From Mycobacterium sp. 1100029.7 (lineage in GTDB: Bacteria > Actinomycetota > Actinomycetes > Mycobacteriales > Mycobacteriaceae): a DNA stretch of 64,000 nt. The stretch lies in NCBI RefSeq assembly GCF_001665235.1, contig NZ_LZSC01000053.1:62001-126000 (forward strand), in the 5' to 3' direction. Positions 8,303 through 16,524 of the stretch are shown here, in pieces (position 1 is the first letter of the stretch; each line of letters opens with the position of its first letter). The notes under the pieces were generated by a model that saw only the letters and a program-made list of their open reading frames with translations, was not told the origin of the DNA and did no database searches. Position numbers and translations under genes: made by a program.

Positions 8303-9478
8303 TCAAACCTCGACGACGACGGCGCCACCCTGGCCGCCGCCCGCGCACATGGCGGCGACGCCGATGCCACCGCCGCGGCGGGCCAGCTCGTAAACCAGGG
8401 TGGTGACCATGCGCGCGCCCGAGGCCGCGATCGGGTGGCCCAGGCTGCAACCACTACCCGAGAAGTTCACCTTCTCCTCGTCCAGCCCGTACTCCCGGCA
8501 CGCCGCGATCGGCACCGAGGCGAAGGCCTCGTTGATCTCCCACAGCGCCACGTCGCCAGGTGTCAGGCCGGCGCGGTCGAGCACCTTGCCGATGACCTTC
8601 ACCGCACCCAGACCGCAGTCCCGGGGCGGAACGCCGGCGGCGGCCCACGCCCTGACCGTGCCCAGCACGTTGAGCTTCTCGGCGAGGGCGAAGTCGCTGT
8701 CGACCAGTGCGACGGCGGCCGCGGCGTCGTTGGTGCCGCTGCTGTTGCCGGCCGTGATCGAGAAGCCCTCGATCTCGGGGTGCAGAACCTTCAGGCCGGC
8801 CAGCTTCTCGACGGTGGTGTCCCGACGCGGATGCTCGTCGACGGCGAACTCGGTGACCGAGCCGTCGAACTGGGTGATCTTCAGCGGCAGGATCTCGTCG
8901 GCGAACTTGCCGGCATCCTGGGCCGCGACGGCACGCTGATGCGAGCGAGCCGCCCAGGCGTCCATCTCTTCGCGGGTGATGCCAACCGACTGTGCGGTGT
9001 TCCAGCCCACGGTGATCGACATGTCCTTGGCCGGCGCGTCCGGCGTCTCGACGTGTGTCGGCGGCATCCAGCGCTCCTCGAACTTCAGCTCGGGACCGGG
9101 GATCCGCCAGTTGGTCAGCGGCGTCATCGACAGCGACTGCACACCACCGGCGATCAGCACCCGCTCCATACCGGAGCCGATCTGCGCCGCGGCGTTGCCG
9201 ATGGCGGTGAGGCTGCCCGCGCAATGGCGGTTGACCGACTGCCCGGGAACATGCTCGAGACCGGTCGCGCTGGCGGCATAACGAGCCAAATCGCCGCCAC
9301 CGTAATGGGATTCGGCGAAGATGATGTCATCGATGAGCGCCGGGTCGACGCCGGAACGGCGAACCACCTCCGGCAGTACCGCGGTGATCAGCGTCTCGGG
9401 CGGGGTGTTGACCAGCGTCCCCTTGAATGAACGGCCGATTGCCGTCCGGACAGCTCCGACGATGACGGGTGTACCCAT
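8303..9478 (-). CDS. Thiolase (acetyl-CoA acetyltransferase, FadA family)
   Basis: A 391-residue thiolase. The nucleophile Cys86 is in VNRHCAGSLTA, NEAFA is the oxyanion region, and the catalytic His is in LGHPIAASGARM. The second Cys is in MCAGGGQGGA near the C-terminus. It either condenses acyl-CoAs or cleaves 3-ketoacyl-CoA in beta-oxidation. It is divergent from an alcohol dehydrogenase gene across a 146-base spacer. Which of the many mycobacterial FadA paralogues it matches cannot be told by eye. Confidence 0.92.
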   Translation of the reverse strand: MGTPVIVGAVRTAIGRSFKGTLVNTPPETLITAVLPEVVRRSGVDPALIDDIIFAESHYGGGDLARYAASATGLEHVPGQSVNRHCAGSLTAIGNAAAQIGSGMERVLIAGGVQSLSMTPLTNWRIPGPELKFEERWMPPTHVETPDAPAKDMSITVGWNTAQSVGITREEMDAWAARSHQRAVAAQDAGKFADEILPLKITQFDGSVTEFAVDEHPRRDTTVEKLAGLKVLHPEIEGFSITAGNSSGTNDAAAAVALVDSDFALAEKLNVLGTVRAWAAAGVPPRDCGLGAVKVIGKVLDRAGLTPGDVALWEINEAFASVPIAACREYGLDEEKVNFSGSGCSLGHPIAASGARMVTTLVYELARRGGGIGVAAMCAGGGQGGAVVVEV

Positions 9479-9529
9479 GTTCTCAACCTCGCTACGTTGG
9501 GCGGTCAGACGACGCGAATCGTATCAAAT

Positions 9530-9548
9530 ACTGTATAGGCAATAGTAA
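9530..9548. promoter_or_regulatory. Imperfect inverted repeat between divergent thiolase and dehydrogenase genes
   Basis: TACTGTATAGGCAATAGTA has imperfect inverted arms in an otherwise AT-rich divergent spacer. It could be an operator. No local regulator gene points to it, and the symmetry is only moderate. Confidence 0.3.
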
Positions 9549-9624
9549 TGGTCTAAATTCGGTACGCCGGGCTCTGTGACGGCGCTAACAATTAAGCGGT
9601 TCGGGTAAAGGCGGAGGCCAACCG

Positions 9625-10752
9625 TTGAAGACCAAAGGTGCCCTGGTCTGGGAATTGAACCAGCCGTGGTCGATTGACGAGATCGAGATCGGCGATCCCC
9701 GACGCGGTGAGGTGACCGTCCAATTGGAGACGGCCGGCCTGTGCCATTCCGACCAGCATCTGCTGACCGGTGATTTCCCGATTCCCAGCTTCCCGGTCCT
9801 GGGCGGTCATGAGGGCGCCGGGATCATCACGGAGATCGGTGCGGGTGTGGAGCATCTAGCCGTCGGCGACCATGTGGTGATGTCGTTCATTCCGTCCTGC
9901 GGGACGTGCAGACCGTGCCAGACCGGGCTGCGCAACCTGTGCGATCTGGGCATGGGCCTGCTGTCGGGCCAGTCGGTTTCCGACGGGTCGTTCCGGGTGA
10001 CGGCAGACGGGCACAACGTCTTGCCGATGTCCCTGTTGGGGACCTTCGCGCCTTACGTGGTGGTGCACCACACTTCGGTGGTCAAGGTAGACCCGTCGAT
10101 TCCGTTCGAGGTCGCCTGCCTGGTGGGTTGCGGAGTGACCACCGGTTTCGGCTCGGCCGTACGCAGTGCCGCGGTCAAACCCGGTGACGACGTGGCGGTG
10201 ATCGGTATCGGCGGCGTCGGGATCGCGGCGCTACAGGGTGCCCGAATTGCCGGAGCCCGAAGGATTTTCGCGATCGACCCGTTCGAGTGGAAACGCGAGC
10301 AGGCGTTGAAGTTCGGCGCCGCCGAGGCATTCGCCGACGTCGCCGCCGCGGCTGCCAGTATCGCTGATGCGACGGCGGGTCGGATGTGTCACAAGGTGAT
10401 CGTCACCGTCGGGCGCACCGAGGGCAGCGAGGTGGAGTCGTGGATGGGGCTGACCGCCAAGGGCGGGGTGTGCTGCCTCACCGCGATGGGTGGGGTGCTG
10501 GACACTGCGGTCACCCTCAACCTCGCCGGGCTGTCGCTGCTGCAGAAAAGCCTGCAGGGCAGCCTGTTTGGCGGCGGCAATCCGCAGTACGACATTCCCG
10601 AAATTCTGGCGCTTTACAAGATGGGTCAGATCAACCTCGACGACATGGTGACCCGCGAATACCGCCTCGAGCAGATCAACGACGGGTACCGCGACATGCT
10701 GGAGGGCCGCAACATCCGCGGTGTCATCCGGTTCACCGACGCCGACCGCTGA
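9625..10752 (+). CDS. Zinc-dependent alcohol dehydrogenase (NDMA-dependent type)
   Basis: A 375-residue MDR dehydrogenase. Catalytic zinc ligands lie in GLCHSD (Cys40) and GGHEGAG. The structural zinc site is the four-Cys CGTCRPC ... NLC segment near residues 90-107. The NAD fold is VIGIGGVGIAALQGA. The sequence resembles mycobacterial cofactor-bound (NDMA/mycofactocin-linked) alcohol dehydrogenases such as AdhE1/AdhB; that link is from family knowledge. The start is TTG at 9625, supported by GGCGGAGG about 6 bases upstream. It may share control with the divergent thiolase. Confidence 0.88.
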   Translation: MKTKGALVWELNQPWSIDEIEIGDPRRGEVTVQLETAGLCHSDQHLLTGDFPIPSFPVLGGHEGAGIITEIGAGVEHLAVGDHVVMSFIPSCGTCRPCQTGLRNLCDLGMGLLSGQSVSDGSFRVTADGHNVLPMSLLGTFAPYVVVHHTSVVKVDPSIPFEVACLVGCGVTTGFGSAVRSAAVKPGDDVAVIGIGGVGIAALQGARIAGARRIFAIDPFEWKREQALKFGAAEAFADVAAAAASIADATAGRMCHKVIVTVGRTEGSEVESWMGLTAKGGVCCLTAMGGVLDTAVTLNLAGLSLLQKSLQGSLFGGGNPQYDIPEILALYKMGQINLDDMVTREYRLEQINDGYRDMLEGRNIRGVIRFTDADR

Positions 10753-10756
10753 CCGC

Positions 10757-10839
10757 TTTCCCCGCGAGCGTCACGTTTCCCCGCGAGCGTCACGCCAGCG
10801 TGGCGCTGGGATGCGACAGCCACTCTGGCGTGACGCTCG
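10757..10839. repeat. REP-like element: 19-bp tandem repeat joined to a 15-bp inverted repeat
   Basis: TTTCCCCGCGAGCGTCACG occurs twice in perfect tandem (10757-10775 and 10776-10794). The second copy's 3' part extends into the arm CGAGCGTCACGCCAG (10784-10798), which pairs perfectly with CTGGCGTGACGCTCG (10825-10839) across a 26-base loop. It fills most of the 101-bp gap between two genes. It could be an intergenic repeat family, a bidirectional terminator, or both. Confidence 0.75.
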
Positions 10840-10853
10840 ACGGCGTGAGCACA

Positions 10854-11246
10854 ATGGCTGTCATGACCACCACATCCGAGCGTGAGGCGCAGACCGCCGC
10901 ATACCGAGTCGCAGCCATGCTGATGGGCATAGGCACTGTGCACTTCCTCGCCCCCAAACCGTTCGACACGATCGTCCCCGTCGAACTGCCGGGCGATCCA
11001 CGCTTCTACACCTACGCATCGGGTGTGGTCGAGATTGCCACCGGCGCCTTGCTGGTGCCGCGGCGCACCCGGCGGCTGGCGGCACTGGCGGCCGTCGCGT
11101 TGTTCATCGGGGTCTTTCCGGCGAACGTCAACATGTGCCGGTTGTGGTGGAGCAAACCGTGGCCGATGCGGATCGCCGCGTTCGCCCGGTTGCCGCTTCA
11201 GGTCCCGATGATCACCACGGCGTTGAAGATCAGCCGCAACTCCTAG
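10854..11246 (+). CDS. DoxX-like small integral membrane protein
   Basis: About 130 residues with roughly four hydrophobic segments: YRVAAMLMGIGTVHFL, YASGVVEIATGALLV, LAALAAVALFIGVF, and a weaker C-terminal one. The pattern GIGTVHFLAPKPFD and NVNMCRLWWSKPWP is typical of DoxX-like/DUF4267-like actinobacterial membrane proteins. Function is unknown; relatives are linked to redox homeostasis. ATG 10854 and ATG 10863 are both possible starts. The preceding stem-loop ends 14 bases upstream. Confidence 0.7.
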   Translation: MAVMTTTSEREAQTAAYRVAAMLMGIGTVHFLAPKPFDTIVPVELPGDPRFYTYASGVVEIATGALLVPRRTRRLAALAAVALFIGVFPANVNMCRLWWSKPWPMRIAAFARLPLQVPMITTALKISRNS

Positions 11247-11620
11247 CCCGGCAACCCTAACGGCGAGCCGACGCGGTGCGCGGTGCCGTCCGGGTCGACA
11301 TAGGCGAATTCCCTTAAGCCGTAAGCGGTGTCGACTGGCGCTATCAGCCGGCCGTCGAGGTCTTTCAGCGCCGCCCACTCCTCGTAGAGGGCATCGGCGT
11401 CGCTGACATAGAGGTAGACGCTGGCCGCAGTGCGCAGCGGGTCGTGTTCGGCCCACTCGGTGAGATGCATCGACACCGAGCCGCGGTCGACGAAGCCGTA
11501 GCGCTCCGGGCCCTGGTAACCGCGGGCATCGAAGCCAAGGCGCCGGTAGCGATCCAAAGCAACGTCCAGGTCGCGAACCGGGATGATCGGCGACACGGAC
11601 CTGAGTTCGATTTCGGGCAC
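11243..11620 (-). CDS. VOC (glyoxalase/bleomycin-resistance) family protein
   Basis: About 125 residues from the GTG at 11620. Two beta-alpha-beta-beta-beta half-modules can be read (SVSPIIPVRDLDVALDRYRR and SVYLYVSDADALYEEW), ending with REFAYVDPDGTAHRVG. Size and pattern match bleomycin/glyoxalase-fold proteins, which bind a metal and small ligands or sequester drugs. The frame stays open upstream to 11722 through a Cys-containing stretch (CAVCGE), so the start is uncertain. Its stop overlaps the end of the convergent DoxX-like gene by 4 bases. Confidence 0.75.
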   Translation of the reverse strand: MPEIELRSVSPIIPVRDLDVALDRYRRLGFDARGYQGPERYGFVDRGSVSMHLTEWAEHDPLRTAASVYLYVSDADALYEEWAALKDLDGRLIAPVDTAYGLREFAYVDPDGTAHRVGSPLGLPG

Positions 11621-11782
11621 ACCACAGTGTGTCAGGTCCACTCCAATCCGTTCTCCGCAAACTGCACACCGCCCTGCGTTCGTGTCGTATGCTCCACCAG
11701 CAAACACCTCTGCCGAGCACACGCGTGGGTTCGCGCAACGCTTGTCGAGTCAGCGCCACACCCGGAGAAAGGGCACTCACCC

Positions 11783-12553
11783 ATGCGTCAGCTACCAGCC
11801 GCCGCCATCCCTGCTGCCGCCGTCGCGGGGCTCTTGGTCGCCGCTTGCGGCGGAAGCAACGGAGGCGGCACCGCGTCGACCACAACTACGACGACGACCA
11901 CGACAACGACGTCGAAGCCGCCACTGGCGCAGCCGGCGCTGGCCGGTTTGCTGCTCACGCCGGCCGAAGTCGACAGTGTGCTGGGTGTGACCGGCTCGAA
12001 AACCGACAAATCCTACGACACGCTGCAGGAAGACAAGAGCGCCGATGTCTTTCCCAAGACCTATAAATTTCCCAGCGAGTGTCTGTACATCACCGGCGAG
12101 GCGCTGTCGGCGATCTACGGCGGCAGCGGCAACACGGCCGTGCACGGCGAGCGAGTCCTGGCACCCATTCCCGCCGGGTCGAACGATCCGAATCCTGACG
12201 TGACGCAATTCGTGGTGCTGTTTCCGTCCGCCCAGCAGGCCCACGCCTTCTTCGACACCTCTGCTCAGCGCTGGCCTGCCTGCGCGAATCGCCAGGACAC
12301 CGTTCCCAGCGGCGACTCGGACGGACCGGATGTCCAGTGGAAGGTCGGTCCGGTCTCCAATGCCAACGGCATCTTGAGCACATCGGTGAGCGTGACGTTG
12401 AGCAAGGGCAGCGAGTCCATGGGCCAGACTTGTCAGCGGGCGTTGACTGTGCGCAACAACGTCGTGATCGACACCGAGGCGTGCCGCAAGGATCCCGGTG
12501 ATGCGGGCGTCACCGCGGCCAAACAGATCGCCGCCAAAGTCGACAAGCAATAG
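11783..12553 (+). CDS. Sensor-domain lipoprotein (PknH extracellular-domain / LppH-like)
   Basis: A 256-residue precursor. The signal peptide ends in the lipobox LVAAC, giving a lipidated Cys near residue 21. A poly-Thr linker of 11 residues follows, then a Ser/Lys/Pro hinge. The mature domain contains four cysteines (SECLY, PACANR, QTCQR, TEACRK), matching the two-disulfide PknH-type sensor domain found in mycobacterial lipoproteins. It is anchored on the outer face of the plasma membrane; the ligand is unknown. GGAGAAAGGG lies 9-18 bases upstream of the ATG. Confidence 0.82.
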   Translation: MRQLPAAAIPAAAVAGLLVAACGGSNGGGTASTTTTTTTTTTTSKPPLAQPALAGLLLTPAEVDSVLGVTGSKTDKSYDTLQEDKSADVFPKTYKFPSECLYITGEALSAIYGGSGNTAVHGERVLAPIPAGSNDPNPDVTQFVVLFPSAQQAHAFFDTSAQRWPACANRQDTVPSGDSDGPDVQWKVGPVSNANGILSTSVSVTLSKGSESMGQTCQRALTVRNNVVIDTEACRKDPGDAGVTAAKQIAAKVDKQ

Positions 12554-12652
12554 CCTCGGCGCGGCGCCTTCGTGGCGTGAGTCACTTTGGCGGGCACAAC
12601 TTTTGGGGTAAGGCCGGACACGGCGACGGGACTTCGGTAAGAATGGGTTGCT

Positions 12653-13156
12653 ATGCCACGCTCATTCGACGTCCTGACCGAATCGCCCGCCAGCGTTGAC
12701 CAGATCCACGCGGCGTTCAGCAGCGAGGACTACTGGCTGGCCCGCATCGCAATCGGGGAAGCGTCGACCACGCTGGATTCCTTGACCGTCGAGCCCGACG
12801 GGGCGGTGGCCGTACAGGTGACTCAACACGTGGGCCGTGCGCTACTGCCGAGCGTAATGACCAAGTTCGCGCCCACCGACCTCAAGCTCGTGCACAGCGA
12901 GACGTGGACGCCGTGCGGCGACGGCCAGGTGCGCGGGCAGGTCAACGTGACGACGTCACCCAAGTTGGGGACGGGCCGCGCCGAAGCGTGGCTGGACCCC
13001 ATCGACAGCGGCACGCAGCTGCGCTTTGCCGTCAAAGTGGAAGTCAAGATTCCGCTGGTCGGCGGAAAACTGGAGAAGTCCCTCGGCGCGAGTTTGGCCG
13101 AGAGCATTCCCGCCGTGCAGCGCTTCACCACCACCTGGATTGCCGAACACCCCTAG
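12653..13156 (+). CDS. DUF2505-family protein (START-like fold)
   Basis: A 167-residue mycobacterial conserved protein. The pattern of a short N-terminal strand, a helix (SVDQIHAAFSSEDYWLARI), an antiparallel sheet and a long C-terminal helix (ESIPAVQRFTTTWIAEH) fits the DUF2505/START-like helix-grip fold. Such folds bind hydrophobic ligands. No catalytic residues are evident. The gene stands alone between the lipoprotein and a GNAT gene. Confidence 0.7.
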   Translation: MPRSFDVLTESPASVDQIHAAFSSEDYWLARIAIGEASTTLDSLTVEPDGAVAVQVTQHVGRALLPSVMTKFAPTDLKLVHSETWTPCGDGQVRGQVNVTTSPKLGTGRAEAWLDPIDSGTQLRFAVKVEVKIPLVGGKLEKSLGASLAESIPAVQRFTTTWIAEHP

Positions 13157-13448
13157 GACGCTGCGTTGCCGGATGGCCCGCGGCTCACAGCACGACGTCG
13201 AGGGCTATCCCGCATACTTCTATTCTGTTTGCTGACAAGCCAATTCGGTGGCTACCGGCATTCAGATCTGGTATTTGCACGAATTTTGCTCGACTCGAAC
13301 AGCGGCCGCGGTTTCGTGATCAGCGCCGTCAGCCAAAGAGGAACCGGCTCGCTGCTAGGAGCGTATGTCTTTCAGCCACAGGGTGTTTAGCTGCCGGTTA
13401 CCTAGGTAGGCTTCGTCGTTAATGACAGTGACCAACGAGGAATACGGG

Positions 13449-14303
13449 ATGACTCGCATACGCCCGATGACCCCGGCAGATGCCAGCGAGTGCGCGTGCA
13501 TTGCCTACAAAGCGTTCAATGCGATCGCTGCCCGGCACAACTTCCCGTCGGACTTCCCGTCCGTGAAACTTGCACACCAGCTCGTCACCGGGTTACACGG
13601 GCACCCGCAATATTTCAGCGTCGTCGCCGAATCCGGCGATCGAATCGTCGGGAGCAACTTTCTCGACGAACGTTCGCCGATCTTCAGCGTCGGTCCGGTC
13701 AGCGTGGCGTCCGACGTTCAGGATCACCGCGTCGGCCGGGCCCTGATGCAGGCCGTGCTGGACCGCAGCGCCGAGCGGCAAGCGCTGGGAGTCCGCCTGG
13801 TACAGGCGGCGTACAACAACCGGTCGATGAGCCTTTACTCCAAGCTCGGCTTCCAGACCCGGGAACCACTTGCGGTGATGCAGGGTGCACCACTGTTGCA
13901 GCAATTCACCGGTTTTCACGTGCGTCAAGCCGGGAAGACGGATCTGGCCGACTGCGACAAGCTGTGCCTTCAGGTGCACGGCCACGACCGCAGCGGTGAG
14001 GTACGCGATGCGATCGCCCAGGGTTCGGCCAAAGTCGTCGAGCGTGACGGGCGCATCACCGGATACACCACCGACGTCGGATTCACCGGCCACTCCGTTG
14101 CGGTGAGCAACGAAGACCTCAAGGCGATGATCGCGAGCGCGGATGAGTTCTCCTGGAACGGGTTTCTCGTCCCGCTGCGCAACGGTGAACTGTTGCGATG
14201 GTGCTTCGAGCAGGAGCTGCGGATCGTGTACATGTTGAACCTGATGGCCGTCGGCGAATATCAGGAACCGCGCGGTTCTTTCCTGCCGTCAATCGGCTAC
14301 TGA
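13449..14303 (+). CDS. GNAT-family N-acetyltransferase
   Basis: About 284 residues. The N-terminal half holds the acetyl-CoA fold: IRPMTPADASECACIAYKAF, then SVASDVQDHRVGRALMQAVLDRS (pyrophosphate loop Q-x-x-R/G-x-G/A variant), then MSLYSKLGF. The C-terminal half is a second, poorly recognisable GNAT-like domain. The acceptor is unknown. ATG 13449 is preferred because GAGG lies 8 bases upstream; ATG 13422 in frame adds nine residues. A 10-bp palindrome (TACCTAGGTA, 13399-13408) lies upstream. Confidence 0.78.
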   Translation: MTRIRPMTPADASECACIAYKAFNAIAARHNFPSDFPSVKLAHQLVTGLHGHPQYFSVVAESGDRIVGSNFLDERSPIFSVGPVSVASDVQDHRVGRALMQAVLDRSAERQALGVRLVQAAYNNRSMSLYSKLGFQTREPLAVMQGAPLLQQFTGFHVRQAGKTDLADCDKLCLQVHGHDRSGEVRDAIAQGSAKVVERDGRITGYTTDVGFTGHSVAVSNEDLKAMIASADEFSWNGFLVPLRNGELLRWCFEQELRIVYMLNLMAVGEYQEPRGSFLPSIGY

Positions 14304-14360
14304 CATCTCCTGTCGTCGAATGCTCGCCGCCGAGAGGTCGGACCGGGATACTGAGCCACC

Positions 14361-14924
14361 ATGGACAACACACATTGGTGGTTGCCGTGGCTGCCCCTCG
14401 CAGGTTCGATAATCGTTTCTGCGACCGCAGTTGTCGGCGTCATGATCAACAACAGAAACAGCCAGGCCGCTATCCGGTCGGCGCGCGTGCTCGATCACCA
14501 CAAGTGGTTGCGAGAGACGTTGTTGCAGCTCGGTTCTCACGCTGCTGAACACGCCTTCGAGATCGATCGTCTGTACAACACGCGGTCATTCGCCACCAGC
14601 GACGAGGTGTTCACGCAGAACATGCTGACGCTGGCGGGCGAAATCCGCCGACTGTCGGCGACTGCGGACAGCCTCAGCCTGATCGGGTTTCCCGAACTGG
14701 CCGCCACCTGCGCCGGTATCCGCCATGCGGCGGATCGAGTGGTCGGGCCGGCCAACACGCACCGCGAAACCATCCAATCCTCGGCCCCGGCCGAACACGT
14801 CCAACGGACCCGCGCCGCGGTCGACACCCACCTGGCGGCACTCGGCGAGGCGCGTAAACAATTCATCGCGCACGCCCAGTCAACACTGAAGGCGCATGCC
14901 CTTCTCCAGGTCGAAGGCGTCTGA
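14361..14924 (+). CDS. Hypothetical membrane-anchored helical protein
   Basis: A 187-residue protein. It has a Trp-rich N-terminus (HWWLPWLPL), one membrane segment (AGSIIVSATAVVGVMI), and a long helical cytoplasmic part (VLDHHKWLRETLLQLGSHAAEH, ARKQFIAHAQSTLKAHALL). I do not recognise the family. Single-span actinobacterial proteins of this shape often lack assigned function. It is convergent with the transporter gene that follows. Confidence 0.65.
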   Translation: MDNTHWWLPWLPLAGSIIVSATAVVGVMINNRNSQAAIRSARVLDHHKWLRETLLQLGSHAAEHAFEIDRLYNTRSFATSDEVFTQNMLTLAGEIRRLSATADSLSLIGFPELAATCAGIRHAADRVVGPANTHRETIQSSAPAEHVQRTRAAVDTHLAALGEARKQFIAHAQSTLKAHALLQVEGV

Positions 14925-14955
14925 CGGCTATCGTGCGGACTGCTGATCGACACGG

Positions 14956-16257
14956 CTACGGCGGCAGCACCTCGCCGTGCGTCTCGGGTGCCAGCGGAAT
15001 GATGAAGAGACCGATCACGAACACGATCGCCGTCAGCGCGACAGGTAAGCCGAGGGTGTGGGTGTGCAGTACTGCGGCGCCGAGCAGAAAGTTCACCCCG
15101 GCGCCGACGAAGCGGCCAAAGGATGTGCAGAACGCAAACGCCGTTGCGCGCACCCGGGTCTCGAACTGCTCGGGCAACCACAGGCTGAACAACGCGAAGT
15201 TGCCGCCAAAGAAGCCGAGCACGAACAGCCAGGCGATGAACGGCCCAAGGCCGTGGGGCAGATAGAACGCCCATCCGAAACTGCCGGTGATCGCCACCGC
15301 CATGCCCGCGAAGTAGATCGCGGCGGTCTTTCTGCGACCGATGCGTTCCGCGATCACGGGCAAGACAAGACAACCCAGGATGGTGCCGATCGACAACAAG
15401 CCGGTGGCCCATGAAGCGGTTCGCGTCGCATCACTCTTGCCCAGACCGGCTTGGTGGGCGAGCTGGATCACGGCCGTCGGTTCGTACACCGTGCCAGCCC
15501 ATAAGCCGACGACCGCGATCGTCACCAGCGCGCACGCCACCCAGGTCCGACGGCGGTAGCACGTTCCGAAGATCTCACGCAGTGGGTTGACCTGGAGCGT
15601 GGCGCTCGCCTCCGCCCGCTGCCACTTGTCGGTCTCCTTCACTCGCGTCAAGATGAATATCGCCACGACCACCGGCACCGCGCCGGTCAGAAACATTGCA
15701 CGCCAACCGAACTGGACTCCGACGGTGTAGTTGAGCGCCGCGGCCAGGAAGAAGCCGGCGTAATACCCGGTTTGCAAGTAGCCCGCGCCCATCTTCCGCC
15801 GGTCCTCCGGCCACGCCTCCGCCACGTAGGTGCCGGCGAGCGCCCACTCGCCACCGATGCCCACACCGGCGATGAAGCGGAAAGTGGCGAGTTCCCAGAC
15901 GTTTTGGGCCATCGCAGAAAGCCCGGTGAAGATCGCGAAGGTGAGGATCGTCGCGGCCAGCACCTTGGTCCGCCCGAAGCGGTCGGCGATCGGGCCCCAG
16001 ATGAAGGAAAGTCCCCAGCCCACCAAGAACAACGCGAACAGAATCGATCCCGCGAGTCCGACGTTCGCCGAACTCGCCGAGATGCCGGATCGGGGCAAAA
16101 GTTCGGTCAGCGCCGGCGTGAGCACCAGCGCGTAGATGAACGAGTCCATCCCGTCGAGCGTCCAGCCGGTCCAGGCTCCCCAAAACCCGGCGATCTGTGA
16201 ACGATTGAGCGGTGTGCGTTGCCGCACGGGCGTCACGCGTTCTGCCGTTGAACTCAT
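14956..16257 (-). CDS. MFS transporter, aromatic-acid/sugar-acid H+ symporter type
   Basis: A 433-residue, 12-segment permease. MFS motif A is FIWGPIADRFGRTKVL after segment 2, and RIGRRKTAAIYF marks the second half. The GWTLDGMDSFIYALV first segment is typical of the AAHS/sialate family. It probably imports an organic acid with protons. The start at ATG 16257 (MSSTAERV) is supported by GGAAGG about 6 bases upstream; the frame is open further to 16335 without a ribosome site. The import partner could be the ring-cleavage cluster, but that lies 9 kb away. Confidence 0.85.
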   Translation of the reverse strand: MSSTAERVTPVRQRTPLNRSQIAGFWGAWTGWTLDGMDSFIYALVLTPALTELLPRSGISASSANVGLAGSILFALFLVGWGLSFIWGPIADRFGRTKVLAATILTFAIFTGLSAMAQNVWELATFRFIAGVGIGGEWALAGTYVAEAWPEDRRKMGAGYLQTGYYAGFFLAAALNYTVGVQFGWRAMFLTGAVPVVVAIFILTRVKETDKWQRAEASATLQVNPLREIFGTCYRRRTWVACALVTIAVVGLWAGTVYEPTAVIQLAHQAGLGKSDATRTASWATGLLSIGTILGCLVLPVIAERIGRRKTAAIYFAGMAVAITGSFGWAFYLPHGLGPFIAWLFVLGFFGGNFALFSLWLPEQFETRVRATAFAFCTSFGRFVGAGVNFLLGAAVLHTHTLGLPVALTAIVFVIGLFIIPLAPETHGEVLPP

Positions 16258-16524
16258 ACACGCCTTCCGCTGAACGACCACCACATCGGGGACTGACGGG
16301 GCCACGCCGGATCCGCTTCGCGAGAGCGAAGTCAAGCGTGTCCCGACAGCTTATTTGGTGACGCTACGCCCGCGAAGAGTCTGCTGATCACTCGGTCACA
16401 AGGCAATGCGCGTTGTCAGTACCGACGCCCCGTTGGCGGCGTTCGGGGCCAGGCTCCCGAGTAAACCGGGCGTCGGCGATACATTGGGTGTTCGCCTACT
16501 GGTTCACCGCGGAACGAGGCCATC

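Noticed and set aside
10626..11885. 419-codon minus-strand open frame across several genes
   Set aside because: It covers the dehydrogenase end, DoxX-like gene and VOC gene in another frame, and its composition is Arg/Ala-rich without motifs.
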